The position numbers were made by a program, and so were the translations under genes. Under the pieces are notes generated by a model. It was not told the DNA's origin and searched no databases. It was given only the letters and a program-made list of their open reading frames with translations. A stretch of 64,000 nt of DNA from Alkalihalobacillus sp. BA299 (GTDB lineage Bacteria; Bacillota; Bacilli; Bacillales; Bacillaceae_F). The DNA lies in NCBI RefSeq assembly GCF_017745675.1, contig NZ_JAFLJM010000005.1:124001-188000 (forward strand), in the 5' to 3' direction. Of this stretch, positions 9,849 to 19,170 are shown piece by piece. Position 1 is the stretch's first letter; each line of letters begins with the position of its first letter.

Positions 9849-10648
9849 CGTTACGATTTGAACAATACGTTCGCAAGCAGGATCAAGGGTTGTTTATTCC
9901 ATTTATAATGGCAGGAGATCCGACACCAGAAGTAACGGTAGAGATCGCTTTAACACTACAAGAAGCAGGGGCACATGCGCTTGAACTCGGAATTCCTTAT
10001 TCAGATCCTCTTGCGGATGGACCGGTCATTCAACGAGCAGCAAAACGAGCGCTAACTCAACAAATGTCACTAGAAAAAGCATTAGAGCTTGTCCCGCTTA
10101 TGCGTGAAAAAGGCTTGGTGATCCCAGTTATTGCGTTTACGTATTACAATCCTGTCCTTCAATTTGGTGAACAGCAATTCATGAAAAAAGCGAGAGAATG
10201 CCAGGTCGATGGTTTGCTCGTTCCTGATCTCCCTTATGAGGAAAGTACTGAACTTGCTCAGTTATGTAAAGAGAACGAACTTCAACTTATATCACTAGTT
10301 GCTCCTACATCGAAACAAAGAATTGAAAAAATCGCACAAAGTGCTCAAGGGTTTATATATTGTGTCTCTTCTTTAGGAGTAACAGGGGTGCGAAATGAGT
10401 TTCACCCTAAAGTGTATGAGTTTTTAGAAGATGTGAGAGCAAATAGTAATGTTCCAGTTGTAGTGGGATTTGGTGTTTCTAACAATGAACAAGTAAAACA
10501 GCTCGAATCTCATTGTGATGGGGTTATCGTTGGAAGTGCAATTATTCGTGAGATTGAAAGTGTAGAGCAACAGCTGAAGGATGAAAAATTAAGAAAAGAT
10601 GGACTTGATCATATAAAAAGATTTGTTCTTTCACTTATTTCGTCGTAA
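9845..10648 (+). CDS. trpA: tryptophan synthase alpha chain
   Basis: Cleaves indole-3-glycerol phosphate to indole, which is channelled to TrpB. It is a 267-aa TIM barrel with PFIMAGDP (catalytic glutamate follows in the family), [27 protein letters not shown] and VGFGVSN. It is the last trp gene; a 182-base gap with a hairpin element follows before hisC. Confidence 0.96.
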   Translation: MTLRFEQYVRKQDQGLFIPFIMAGDPTPEVTVEIALTLQEAGAHALELGIPYSDPLADGPVIQRAAKRALTQQMSLEKALELVPLMREKGLVIPVIAFTYYNPVLQFGEQQFMKKARECQVDGLLVPDLPYEESTELAQLCKENELQLISLVAPTSKQRIEKIAQSAQGFIYCVSSLGVTGVRNEFHPKVYEFLEDVRANSNVPVVVGFGVSNNEQVKQLESHCDGVIVGSAIIREIESVEQQLKDEKLRKDGLDHIKRFVLSLISS

Positions 10649-10707
10649 CATAGGAGTATAGATTTTCACTTATATTATAAAAGTATAACTTATACTATTA
10701 AAGTAGA

Positions 10708-10785
10708 GGCTGACTCATAAGTGCAGGCGCTTCACTCGTTCATGGATTGAACGGAGGTGCCTGTCGCTTTGCTTTTGAGTCAGCC
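10708..10785. repeat. palindromic intergenic element between trpA and hisC
   Basis: Outer 10-bp arms GGCTGACTCA (10708-10717) and TGAGTCAGCC (10776-10785) enclose an imperfect inner hairpin with CGTTCA/TGAACG at its tip and the core GGTGCCTGTC. There is no T tail, so it is not a classic terminator. The core resembles the hairpins at 54959-55006 and 58177-58197. Confidence 0.7.
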
Positions 10786-10830
10786 CCAACTTGTATCATT
10801 TTACAATTACATAGAAAGAGGTGCTAACAA

Positions 10831-11937
10831 GTGAAAGCAAAACAACAAGTGATAGGACTGCCTGCTTATAAGCCAGGAAAACCGATTGAGGAAGTTAAAC
10901 GTGAATTAGGGTTAGAGCGAGTTGTTAAACTTGCATCAAACGAAAATCCATTTGGAGCATCGAAAAAAGTAGCAGAAGCGATTTCAAATAATGCGGCTAA
11001 TACAGCGATTTATCCTGATGGTTATGCTGCAGAACTACGAAATAAAGTTGCACAATTTGTAAATGTACAACCAGATCAGCTTATATTTGGAAATGGTTCC
11101 GATGAAGTCATTCAATTGCTATGTCGGACATTTTTAACGCCGGATACGAATACCGTTACTGCTGATCCTACTTTTTCACAATATAAGTTAAACGCAGTCA
11201 TTGAAGGTGCTGAAGTTCGGGAAGTTCCGTCTGTTGATGGGGTACATGATTTAGATGCGATGCTTGAAGCGATTGATGAAAATACGAGAATTGTTTGGGT
11301 ATGTAATCCGAACAATCCATCAGGTACATACGTTAATGAACAAGCTTTTAAATCGTTTTTATCACGTGTTCCAAAAGATGTACTTGTCGTTTCTGATGAA
11401 GCCTATTATGAGTATGTGACAGCTGTAGATTTTCCAGAAACTGTTCCGTTATTAGAGCAATATAATAACTTAGTCATCTTACGGACGTTTTCGAAGGCAT
11501 ATGGAATGGCTGCTCTTCGCATTGGTTATGGCATAGCAAATGCGGAAGTCATTTCACTTATTGAACCCGTTCGTCCACCGTTTAACACGACAACATTTGC
11601 ACATGCAGCTGCGATGGCCGCTTTGGATGATCAACAATTTATAAAAGATTGTTATGCAAAGAATAAAGAGGGTATCCAGCAGTACGTTACTTTTTGTGAG
11701 AAATACGAGCTCAAATATTACCCAACTCAAACGAACTTTCTATTAATTGATTTCGGCATCCAAGGGGATGAAATTTTTAATTATCTATTAAAGAAAGGGT
11801 ATATTATTCGTTCAGGGAATGCGCTCGGTTTTCCTACATGTGCACGAATAACAGTAGGGAGCCAGGAAGAAAATGCGGGTATTATTCAAGAGCTCTCAGT
11901 TTGGCTTGAAGAAAGAAAAGTGAACTCTGTAGGCTAG
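10831..11937 (+). CDS. hisC: histidinol-phosphate aminotransferase
   Basis: PLP aminotransferase, fold type I. In Bacillus it serves histidine synthesis and also transaminates phenylpyruvate and hydroxyphenylpyruvate, which explains its place in the aromatic operon. The 368-aa protein starts at GTG 10831 after AGAAAGAGGTG. It has ASNENPFG, SDEAYYEY and the PLP lysine in RTFSKAYGMAALRIGYG. tyrA follows 14 bases later. Confidence 0.94.
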   Translation: MKAKQQVIGLPAYKPGKPIEEVKRELGLERVVKLASNENPFGASKKVAEAISNNAANTAIYPDGYAAELRNKVAQFVNVQPDQLIFGNGSDEVIQLLCRTFLTPDTNTVTADPTFSQYKLNAVIEGAEVREVPSVDGVHDLDAMLEAIDENTRIVWVCNPNNPSGTYVNEQAFKSFLSRVPKDVLVVSDEAYYEYVTAVDFPETVPLLEQYNNLVILRTFSKAYGMAALRIGYGIANAEVISLIEPVRPPFNTTTFAHAAAMAALDDQQFIKDCYAKNKEGIQQYVTFCEKYELKYYPTQTNFLLIDFGIQGDEIFNYLLKKGYIIRSGNALGFPTCARITVGSQEENAGIIQELSVWLEERKVNSVG

Positions 11938-11951
11938 AAGGAGATTGTGAC

Positions 11952-13055
11952 GTGGAGAAACGTAAAGTATTTGTTATCGGTCTTGGATTAATCGGCGGCT
12001 CTATTGCATTAGCAATAAAAAGAGAACACGAAGTCCACATTGTTGGATATGATATCAATGAACACCAAGTAAAAATGGGTCTTTCTTTAAAAGTGATTGA
12101 TGATGTAGCCGATTCAATCCGAGCCGGGGTGAAAAATGCAGATCTAATTATATTAGCAACACCAGTTACAAAAACTGAACAATTAATAGAAGATATTTCA
12201 ACCTATGAATTAAAACCTGGTGCAATCATTACGGATGTAGGAAGTACAAAAAAACGTATTTTCCAAAGTGCAAATTGCCTGCAGGAAATGGACGTTACAT
12301 TTATCGGTGGGCATCCTATGGCTGGCTCTCATAAAAGTGGTGTCGAAGCAGCGAGAGCGCATTTATTCGAAAATGCTTTCTATATCCTAACACCTGTTGA
12401 GCAAACAAATATGAATAAAATCATTCAGCTGCAAAATTGGTTAAAAGGAACGAGAGCTCGGTTTATCGAAATGTCACCTGAACAACATGATCGACTCGCG
12501 GGTGCGATTAGTCATTTTCCTCATATCGTGGCTGCCAGTCTCGTCCACCAGGTTGCAAAAATAGAGGAAGAAGATCCGCTAGTTTCACGGCTAGCAGCTG
12601 GAGGCTTTCGAGATATAACGAGAATAGCATCAGGTAGCCCTGTCATGTGGCGTGATATTCTAATTCATAATAAAGACAGCTTGATTGAGTTGTTAGATAA
12701 ATGGCAAGAAGAAATGAACTATGTTAGAGTGCTTATAGAACAAGAAGAAGACGAGAAGATCCGGCAGTATTTTGACCACGCGAAGAAATTTCGTGATGGA
12801 TTACCGATTCACAAAAAAGGTGCTATTCCTGCGTTCTATGATTTATATGTAGATGTCCCCGATCATCCAGGGGTTATTTCGGATATAACTGGTATTTTAG
12901 CTAAAGAAAATATTAGTATAACGAACATTCGTATTATTGAGACGAGAGAAGATATTATGGGTGTCCTCAGGCTCAGCTTCCGTTCAAATGAAGATCGAGA
13001 AAAGGCAGAGATGAGTTTGAAATCCCAGTTGTATGAAACTAATGTAATGGAGTGA
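11952..13055 (+). CDS. tyrA: prephenate dehydrogenase with ACT domain
   Basis: NAD-dependent oxidative decarboxylation of prephenate to 4-hydroxyphenylpyruvate. The 367-aa protein (GTG start after AGAAGGAG) has the Rossmann loop [10 protein letters not shown], the substrate motif [12 protein letters not shown], and a C-terminal ACT domain (about residues 298-367, from VDVPDHPGV) for feedback by tyrosine. aroA follows 7 bases later. Confidence 0.96.
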   Translation: MEKRKVFVIGLGLIGGSIALAIKREHEVHIVGYDINEHQVKMGLSLKVIDDVADSIRAGVKNADLIILATPVTKTEQLIEDISTYELKPGAIITDVGSTKKRIFQSANCLQEMDVTFIGGHPMAGSHKSGVEAARAHLFENAFYILTPVEQTNMNKIIQLQNWLKGTRARFIEMSPEQHDRLAGAISHFPHIVAASLVHQVAKIEEEDPLVSRLAAGGFRDITRIASGSPVMWRDILIHNKDSLIELLDKWQEEMNYVRVLIEQEEDEKIRQYFDHAKKFRDGLPIHKKGAIPAFYDLYVDVPDHPGVISDITGILAKENISITNIRIIETREDIMGVLRLSFRSNEDREKAEMSLKSQLYETNVME

Positions 13056-13062
13056 GAGAGAA

Positions 13063-14346
13063 GTGAACAATAAAGTAGAAAAAGTGACTGGTGGCTTAAA
13101 CGGAACTATAAAAGTACCAGGAGATAAATCAATTTCTCATCGTGCCGTTATGTTTGGAGCGATCGCTAATGGAACGACGACGATAGAAGGATTTCTTCCT
13201 GGTGATGATTGTTTAAGCACAATTGATTGCTTTCAAAAATTAGGCGTTCAAATAGAAGCCAGTGGTGACAAAGTAAAAGTTGACGGTAAAGGTTGGAGTG
13301 GATTAGTTGAGCCGACTGAAATTCTCGATGTTGGAAATTCAGGAACAACGACTCGATTAATGCTAGGAATTTTAGCTACACGACCTTTTCATTCGGTGGT
13401 CATAGGTGATGCGTCGATTGCGAAGCGACCGATGTCAAGAGTTACTGAACCATTACGACAAATGGGGGCGACTATTGATGGACGTAACAATGGGGATTTG
13501 ACTCCATTATCAATCCGAGGTGGTCATACAAGTGGAATTGATTTTACTTCTAAAGTGGCGAGTGCTCAAGTGAAGTCATCGATCTTACTTGCCGGATTAC
13601 AAAGTGAAGGGGTTACAAGTGTAACGGAACCCCATTTATCACGAGACCATACTGAAAGAATGCTCCAAGCTTTTGGTGTGGACGTGCAAAGAGAAGGACT
13701 GACCGTATCTGTAAAAGGTGGACAAGAGCTTACCTCACAACATATCGTTGTTCCAGGAGACATTTCTTCTGCTGCATTTTTCTTAGTTGCAGGTGCAATT
13801 GTTCCTAGTAGTCGTATCGTTCTTGAAAATGTAGGGGTAAATCCTACGCGTACTGGAATTATAGATGTTTTACAGCAGATGGGTGCTAATCTTGAATTAA
13901 TGAATGAAAGAGAAACAAATGGAGAGCCTGTAGCTGATCTTGTAATTTCTACTTCTGAGCTTCAAGGATGTGAAATCGATGGAGATATCATTCCACGATT
14001 AATCGATGAAATTCCAGTTATAGCAGTATTAGCGACACAAGCCCAAGGGAAAACTGTGATTCGTGATGCAGAAGAACTTAAAGTGAAAGAAACGAATCGA
14101 ATTGATACGGTCGTAAGTGAATTAAAGAAACTAGGAGCAAAGATTGAAGCGACAGATGACGGCATGATCATAGAAGGACCTGTACAACTTCAAGGAAATA
14201 CGGTTAATAGTCATGGAGATCATCGTATCGGAATGGCAATGGCCATTGCCGGATGTATCGCTAATGGTAATGTTACTGTTGAAAATAGTGGGGCCATTGC
14301 TGTGTCATACCCTAATTTCTTTGAGCATATTAACAATTTAAAATAA
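13063..14346 (+). CDS. aroA: 3-phosphoshikimate 1-carboxyvinyltransferase (EPSP synthase)
   Basis: Transfers enolpyruvate from PEP to shikimate 3-phosphate. The 427-aa protein has [44 protein letters not shown] and [10 protein letters not shown]. The RPM..R, SAQ.K and NPTR motifs are those I associate with class II enzymes; that class label is from memory. It is the last gene of the supra-operon (aroE in B. subtilis nomenclature). Confidence 0.96.
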   Translation: MNNKVEKVTGGLNGTIKVPGDKSISHRAVMFGAIANGTTTIEGFLPGDDCLSTIDCFQKLGVQIEASGDKVKVDGKGWSGLVEPTEILDVGNSGTTTRLMLGILATRPFHSVVIGDASIAKRPMSRVTEPLRQMGATIDGRNNGDLTPLSIRGGHTSGIDFTSKVASAQVKSSILLAGLQSEGVTSVTEPHLSRDHTERMLQAFGVDVQREGLTVSVKGGQELTSQHIVVPGDISSAAFFLVAGAIVPSSRIVLENVGVNPTRTGIIDVLQQMGANLELMNERETNGEPVADLVISTSELQGCEIDGDIIPRLIDEIPVIAVLATQAQGKTVIRDAEELKVKETNRIDTVVSELKKLGAKIEATDDGMIIEGPVQLQGNTVNSHGDHRIGMAMAIAGCIANGNVTVENSGAIAVSYPNFFEHINNLK

Positions 14347-14471
14347 TATTATGCTAGCTTCATGAATGTCTGAACTCTCAATGCAAGGTGTAGATGTATT
14401 CCGGTTTGTATGCAACTGCATCTTGCTGTAAAAGTTTTTTTCATTTTTTTAAGAACTGTATAAATAATTTA

Positions 14472-14589
14472 GGCTCTTTTCTCAAAGATTGTTGCTTTTA
14501 GCTCTTGGACCGTAAGCCAAGCGGATGCTTGGCTCTTCACGCATAGCGCAAAAAACGGTCCAAAAGCAACAAAGTTTACGAAAACAGCC
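14472..14589. repeat. structured intergenic repeat, copy B
   Basis: 118-bp copy of the element at 1412-1539. It is almost identical in the outer arms and first inner hairpin but lacks 10 bases after GCATAGCG, which destroys the second inner hairpin. It lies between aroA and the promoter of the next gene. Confidence 0.85.
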
Positions 14590-14617
14590 ATAATTTATAT
14601 TTTTCTGATTTTAGGTA

Positions 14618-14645
14618 TTGACTTTGTCAGTATTTTCTATATAAT
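14618..14645 (+). promoter_or_regulatory. predicted sigma-A promoter of the 14870 leader
   Basis: TTGACT (14618-14623), 16-bp spacer and consensus TATAAT (14640-14645). The predicted start near 14652 leaves a leader of about 218 bases before the gene. Confidence 0.7.
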
Positions 14646-14651
14646 AAAAAT

Positions 14652-14755
14652 TAGCGTATGGTTTCTCTCCACTCCTATCCATACTAATAGACTTTTTAGC
14701 GTCTTGCTAAACCTATTTGAAAGCGTTTACGTTTTCGAATAGGTCTTTTTTTTGC
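14652..14755 (+). ncRNA. candidate leader RNA or small RNA ending at a terminator
   Basis: From the predicted start the transcript can form a hairpin GTATGG/CCATAC (14656-14661 with 14681-14686), then TTTAGC/GCTAAA (14695-14700 with 14706-14711). The GCTAA could pair instead with TTAGC at 14651-14655. It ends in the terminator at 14711-14753. This gives a product of about 100 nt or an attenuator for the gene at 14870. No known riboswitch class was recognised. Confidence 0.4.
14711..14753 (+). terminator. intrinsic terminator with an embedded cre-like site
   Basis: Stem ACCTATTTGAAA (from 14711) with TTTTCGAATAGGT (to 14744), then eight T (14746-14753). The loop side contains TGAAAGCGTTTACG (14718-14731), which matches the CcpA cre consensus except for the final base. 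Confidence 0.75.
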
Positions 14756-14869
14756 TAATACGCTTCTATTATTTTGTAAGCATTAGGTTAGAAATGGTTA
14801 GTAATGAAAAATTGGAATGTTTTTATCTGCCTCCTCATAGCTTGTCTATATAAGGAAGGTGGGATAGTG

Positions 14870-15790
14870 ATGAAATACATTCTTGCAGATGCTAAAAGAG
14901 AAGAAGGTAATCCATTTCAAAAAAAATCCTACTACATTGAGAATGACTCAGTATCTTATGTAAATGATAAAATGGACAAACTTCAATTCACACGAATAAA
15001 TTTGACTGGATTTACTTTGGCTGCTGGACATATTATGAATGATTTCAATTTAATGAATTTCGATCACAAAGAAGCATATAAAATGCGGTTTAAACGTTTG
15101 ATTGAAAAAGGGTGTACGACGATTATTACGTATCCTTATGTAGATGAAGTTAATGAGCTAAAAAAGAAGCTAAGATTGGCTCGTCATAAGCTTATTAACA
15201 GCCCGATTGATTTTGTGATCGGAATTCAAACGTCAATTCACAGCCTAACACCGTTACTAATTCGAAAATGTAGGCTTGAAAAAGTGCCGGTCATTATCGT
15301 GAATATTCAATCACTTGACGACATTACAGGGGTTGCTTGGGGAAGAATTAAAGAAGCAATGCTTACTTATCAGCTATTAATCATTCCGCAATGGACAGAA
15401 ACGTCACTGACAAGGAAGTTGGAGGAAAAGCTTGCTGAAGTATGGGATATGATATCTAATCAATATCGAATTCCAACGCATTTTCCGTTTCCGGGTGAAC
15501 ACGAACCATTACCAAAGGTTCTTTCGAAAAAAATTGGCCTTTACCCAAGGAAAAGTGAACTGATTGTTGGCAGCCATGTAGATTATATCTTATTTCAAAA
15601 TGGTGAAACAGAACAAGATCCTGATCCTATCATACCGATCGAACCAGCAGTCGTCGTATTACGGGGAAAAGTATTAAAAGCTGGTGATTACGTATACTTC
15701 AAACCAGGCTTTGGCAGAGAGGTACGTATCACGTTACCTAGACACTTTTTGCCGATTAGTGAGGCGTTTAAGAAAGTTATAGATTATTGA
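14870..15790 (+). CDS. conserved hypothetical protein, faint amidohydrolase resemblance
   Basis: Not recognised as a named family. The 306-aa soluble protein starts at ATG 14870 after AAGGAAGGTGGG. It opens with a short beta-rich stretch, then LTGFTLAAGHIMNDF, and later a KGCTTIITYPY segment. These recall the start of a metal-dependent hydrolase barrel (PGFID.H.H, then G.TTI), but the two metal histidines are absent. The C-terminal VVVLRGKVLKAGDYVYFKPG resembles the small composite beta domain of that superfamily. It could be an inactive relative. The leader has a terminator and a possible Shine-Dalgarno-masking hairpin (CCTCCT 14830-14835 with AGGAAGG 14853-14859). Confidence 0.5.
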   Translation: MKYILADAKREEGNPFQKKSYYIENDSVSYVNDKMDKLQFTRINLTGFTLAAGHIMNDFNLMNFDHKEAYKMRFKRLIEKGCTTIITYPYVDEVNELKKKLRLARHKLINSPIDFVIGIQTSIHSLTPLLIRKCRLEKVPVIIVNIQSLDDITGVAWGRIKEAMLTYQLLIIPQWTETSLTRKLEEKLAEVWDMISNQYRIPTHFPFPGEHEPLPKVLSKKIGLYPRKSELIVGSHVDYILFQNGETEQDPDPIIPIEPAVVVLRGKVLKAGDYVYFKPGFGREVRITLPRHFLPISEAFKKVIDY

Positions 15791-15856
15791 AATGTTGTCA
15801 ATAATGCGTAATGATAGTGTAATCATCAAAAGAGATTTTTTATTAATAATTGTGCT

Positions 15857-15888
15857 ACCATCATAATAAAATTATGGTGGTGTTTTTA
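15857..15888 (+). terminator. intrinsic terminator
   Basis: Stem ACCATCATAA (15857-15866) with TTATGGTGGT (15872-15881), one G-T pair, followed by TTTTT. Confidence 0.8.
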
Positions 15889-16004
15889 TTTACAAAATGT
15901 CATGAAAATAAGATAGTATAAATAGGATACCTTTCCTGAGGTAAGTCGAATTAAAATGACGCTGATGCACCAAATTTTAGTAAGTGATTGAGCGGGAGGC
16001 TTTT

Positions 16005-17270
16005 ATGCATAAGATTGTTGAAGCAGTACAAAAAATAGAAAATGGTAAAGTTGATCAAGGTCTGGCACAATTAGCTGAACTAGAGAATACAAGTAACCAT
16101 GAAACAAAATTCGAATTAGCAGAAACCTATTATTCGTTAGGACATCTTGAGAAAGCGAAGCAAATGGTAGATGACTTAATGTTACTTTACCCTGATGAAG
16201 GGGAGCTATATACATTTTCTGCAGAGTTGTTAATTGACTTGGATCAAGAGGATGAAGCTATTGAAATGCTTTTAGAGATTAAAGAGGATGATCCTGCGTA
16301 TTTGAGAGCACTTTTGTTGTTAGCGGACTTATATCAAATGCAAGGTTTAGATGAGGTGTCTGAGCAAAAATTACTCATGGCAGTTGAAAAAGCACCAGAC
16401 GAGCCAATCGTATCATATGGATTAGGTGATTTTTACTTAGCTAGAGGAGATTTTCAAAAAAGTCTACCACATTTAAAGAAGGCCTATTACGCAAAGGTCA
16501 AATTGGATGGGATGAATATTGCTTTACGTTTGGCTGAAGCATATAGTGGTACAGGTGAATATGAAGAAGCCTTAAAGCTTTATGCTGAGGGCCTGGATCA
16601 ACAATTAGACATACATGCATTATTTAATTATGGGTATACGGCGTTTCAGATTGAACAATATGAGCTTGCTATTGAACAATTTAATACGTTAAAGGAGCTT
16701 GATCCTGAGTTTAGTAGCGTGTATCCTTACCTTGCCAAATGTTATGAAGCACTTCACCGCTTTGACGATGCACTCAAGGTAATTAAAGAAGGGCTGAATG
16801 TTGATCAATTTAATGAGGAACTTTATGTTCACGGCGGGAAGTTAAGTTTTAAAATGAATAACAGTAATCAAGGTGAAGCATATTTAAGAGAAGTGATTGC
16901 AATTAATCCAAGTCATTTTGAAGCGGTGCGAACGTTGGCGGCATTTTTAAAACACGAAAATCGTTATGATGACCTTATTGACTTGATCGAACATTTAAAA
17001 GATATAGGTGAGGGTGACCCTGTATTAACATGGTATGAAGCACTTGCTAGATATGAAAGTGACGAAATGGATAAAGCGAAAGAATGCTTCGATGCTGTAA
17101 AAGTCGATTTCGGTGAAGATGCTGACTTTTTAGAGGAATATGGAAAGTTTTTAATGGAAAACGGTGAGCGGATTGAAAGTCTACGTGTCCTTAAGCAGGT
17201 AATAACAATAGATGATACTCGGTTACACATTAAAGAGTTAATTAATTATTTAGAAGAAGATCTACAGTAA
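16005..17270 (+). CDS. ypiA: tetratricopeptide repeat protein YpiA
   Basis: Cytoplasmic protein of 421 aa made almost entirely of TPR-like helical hairpins. Repeats are visible as A.LYY..G and LG.L/A..Y motifs, such as LAETYYSLGHLEKAK and YGLGDFYLARGDFQKSL. The ATG at 16005 has CGGGAGGC five bases upstream. The synteny ypiA-ypiB-ypiF-qcrABC supports the name. The molecular role is unknown; TPR proteins usually mediate protein contacts. Confidence 0.88.
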   Translation: MHKIVEAVQKIENGKVDQGLAQLAELENTSNHETKFELAETYYSLGHLEKAKQMVDDLMLLYPDEGELYTFSAELLIDLDQEDEAIEMLLEIKEDDPAYLRALLLLADLYQMQGLDEVSEQKLLMAVEKAPDEPIVSYGLGDFYLARGDFQKSLPHLKKAYYAKVKLDGMNIALRLAEAYSGTGEYEEALKLYAEGLDQQLDIHALFNYGYTAFQIEQYELAIEQFNTLKELDPEFSSVYPYLAKCYEALHRFDDALKVIKEGLNVDQFNEELYVHGGKLSFKMNNSNQGEAYLREVIAINPSHFEAVRTLAAFLKHENRYDDLIDLIEHLKDIGEGDPVLTWYEALARYESDEMDKAKECFDAVKVDFGEDADFLEEYGKFLMENGERIESLRVLKQVITIDDTRLHIKELINYLEEDLQ

Positions 17271-17388
17271 ATTTGTTCTCATTAAAGGATTTGAATGAGG
17301 ATATGAAGAATAATTATATACATAAGATCCTTTCTGGTTGTCGTGTAGATGTGAATAAATGTATTAGCCTTTCGGGGAGGGAATCAGG

Positions 17389-17913
17389 ATGAGCAGCACA
17401 ATTTCAGTTTACGAAAAAAAAGAGTTTTTACGTTGGTTTCTAAATGCCTATCAGTTGAAACGAAGAGAGTGTGCATGGCTTTTAAATTACTTAATTAGTG
17501 ATGAAAACTTAATGGAAAAAGTCCATTTCGTTGAAAGAGCTGAATTTTGTCCGAAAGCATTAATTATTTCTACGACGGACGTCGATCATGTCCCGTTTAG
17601 TTTTCATAAGCAAAAACATGTAACGATGGATGCAGAAAAAGCTTTTCACGATATTCGATTGAATAATAATGAGGAAGTCTATATTCAGTTGAATTTTTCA
17701 AACGCAAAAACGAACTCACATTATGTTGCTGTCCTTGAAGATAATCCGTTCGTGCCAGATAACGAAATGGCAACTTCTGATGCAATTCTAGCCGAGATTT
17801 TTCTTGATAAAGCGTTAGCTTCATTTCGAGAAAAGCAGTGGTACGAAGAAATTAATGAGGCATTAGACAATAGAGATGAAAAAACATTTAATAACTTAAC
17901 AAAGAAGAAATAA
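17389..17913 (+). CDS. ypiB: UPF0302 family protein YpiB
   Basis: 174-aa cytoplasmic protein. The N-terminal part (about 1-120, with KEFLRWFLNAYQLKRRECAWLL) is the UPF0302 domain. The C-terminus (about 130-174, ending in YEEINEALDNRDEKTF) resembles the short IDEAL helix domain also found at the ComK C-terminus. In B. subtilis it precedes ypiF and qcrABC as here. The exact function is not certain from sequence. Confidence 0.87.
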   Translation: MSSTISVYEKKEFLRWFLNAYQLKRRECAWLLNYLISDENLMEKVHFVERAEFCPKALIISTTDVDHVPFSFHKQKHVTMDAEKAFHDIRLNNNEEVYIQLNFSNAKTNSHYVAVLEDNPFVPDNEMATSDAILAEIFLDKALASFREKQWYEEINEALDNRDEKTFNNLTKKK

Positions 17914-17920
17914 AAAGGTA

Positions 17921-17990
17921 AAGCTGATTTATAAGGGTTTGGTTAGTCTTTAGAGAGTAGCTAAAACCTATAAATCAGCTTATTTTATTT
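17921..17990 (+). terminator. intrinsic terminator after ypiB
   Basis: Perfect 13-bp stem (17921-17933 with 17969-17981) with a long loop that pairs further inside, followed by TATTTTATTTT. Confidence 0.75.
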
Positions 17991-18056
17991 TCGTTTGTTT
18001 TTCGATAAGATTAGATAGTAATAAATACTTTATTAGTTGTTAGGAGAGAGTAATAG

Positions 18057-18515
18057 ATGAGATGGTTAGCTAAAGAGATGGACACTTATTTACAAGCAAA
18101 AGAATATGTGGATACTGCGATTGTTCCTTTGATCCCGATTAACTGGCAAGAAGAAATAAAATCTACTGTTGCCATGGGAGAGTTTATTTCGATTATTTCC
18201 AGTGAGCTCGAACGTCAATTCCAAGGTAGAGTGATTGAGTTTCCTCCATTTACATATTTAAAAAGTGAGAAGGATAGTAAGATGGAACGACTAAAAAGTT
18301 GGGAAAAGGAGCTGAAGGAAAATGAAATTAACCACATTATTTTTATCACATCTGATTTTGAATGGGAGCAAGTGAAACAGGATTTGACAGAAACTCTTAT
18401 TTGGCTACCTTCGATCCCTTTAGAGCATATGGATCAAAAACATAAGATTGATGTGATAGAAGGGCAAATTAAGCAGCTTATTCCCTTTTTGACAAACAAG
18501 TGGCAAAATCGTTGA
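18057..18515 (+). CDS. ypiF: DUF2487 family protein YpiF
   Basis: 152-aa soluble protein of unknown function, named by position between ypiB and qcrA and by length. Start ATG 18057 follows TAGGAGAGAG. It has no signal peptide or membrane helix. A conserved-looking FPPFTYLKSEKD segment and a NHIIFITSDFEWE strand-helix are the only landmarks. Confidence 0.82.
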   Translation: MRWLAKEMDTYLQAKEYVDTAIVPLIPINWQEEIKSTVAMGEFISIISSELERQFQGRVIEFPPFTYLKSEKDSKMERLKSWEKELKENEINHIIFITSDFEWEQVKQDLTETLIWLPSIPLEHMDQKHKIDVIEGQIKQLIPFLTNKWQNR

Positions 18516-18552
18516 TATTCTAAAATGCGACAGATTTTGACTTCTGAAAAGA

Positions 18553-18581
18553 TTGACATTGAAAGAGTAGTTAGCTATCAT
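18553..18581 (+). promoter_or_regulatory. predicted sigma-A promoter of qcrABC
   Basis: TTGACA (18553-18558), 17-bp spacer and TATCAT (18576-18581), 75 bases before qcrA. Confidence 0.7.
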
Positions 18582-18655
18582 GAGTATGTCCTAGTATTAT
18601 ATGTGTTAAATTATGTCCGGATGGACTTAACTTACAACGTAGGGGGGGAAAGAGA

Positions 18656-19156
18656 GTGAGTGAGAAAGATCATAAAGTATCAAGACGTCAATTTTTAACG
18701 TATACGCTAACAGGTGTTGGCGGTTTTATGGCTGCAGGTATGATAATGCCTATGGCTCGTTTTGCGTTAGACCCTGCTTTAAAAGTTGGAGCTGAAGGTG
18801 ATTTAGTAGCAGTTGCACAAGTGGATGAAATTACAGAGGAACCACAAAGATTTAACTTTAAATTTGAACAAGTTGATGCTTGGTACACTTCTGAAGTAAC
18901 AAGATCGGCGTGGATTTTCAAAAAAGGTGATGAAATCATTGCCTTATCTCCAACTTGTACACACCTTGGCTGTACGGTTGACTGGAACACAAATCCAGAC
19001 TATGAAAACCAATTTTTCTGTCCGTGCCACTTTGGTCGTTTCGATTTAAATGGTACGAATATAGCTGGAACACCACCAACACGACCACTTGATGTGTATG
19101 ACTTAGAGGTTAGAGACGGTACAATTTATTTAGGTAAACCAATTCGAAGAGGATAG
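18656..19156 (+). CDS. qcrA: menaquinol:cytochrome c reductase iron-sulfur (Rieske) subunit
   Basis: Rieske 2Fe-2S protein of the bc-type complex, anchored in the membrane with its cluster outside. The 166-aa protein starts at GTG 18656, seven bases after AGGGGGGG. It has a twin-arginine signal (SRRQFL, then a hydrophobic stretch to about residue 35) and the cluster motifs CTHLGC and CPCHFGRF. It is the first gene of qcrABC. Confidence 0.97.
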   Translation: MSEKDHKVSRRQFLTYTLTGVGGFMAAGMIMPMARFALDPALKVGAEGDLVAVAQVDEITEEPQRFNFKFEQVDAWYTSEVTRSAWIFKKGDEIIALSPTCTHLGCTVDWNTNPDYENQFFCPCHFGRFDLNGTNIAGTPPTRPLDVYDLEVRDGTIYLGKPIRRG

Positions 19157-19170
19157 GAGGGGCGTAATTC

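Noticed and set aside
18688..18990. 100-codon minus-strand frame opposite qcrA
   Set aside because: It is antisense to the Rieske protein and has no supporting signals.
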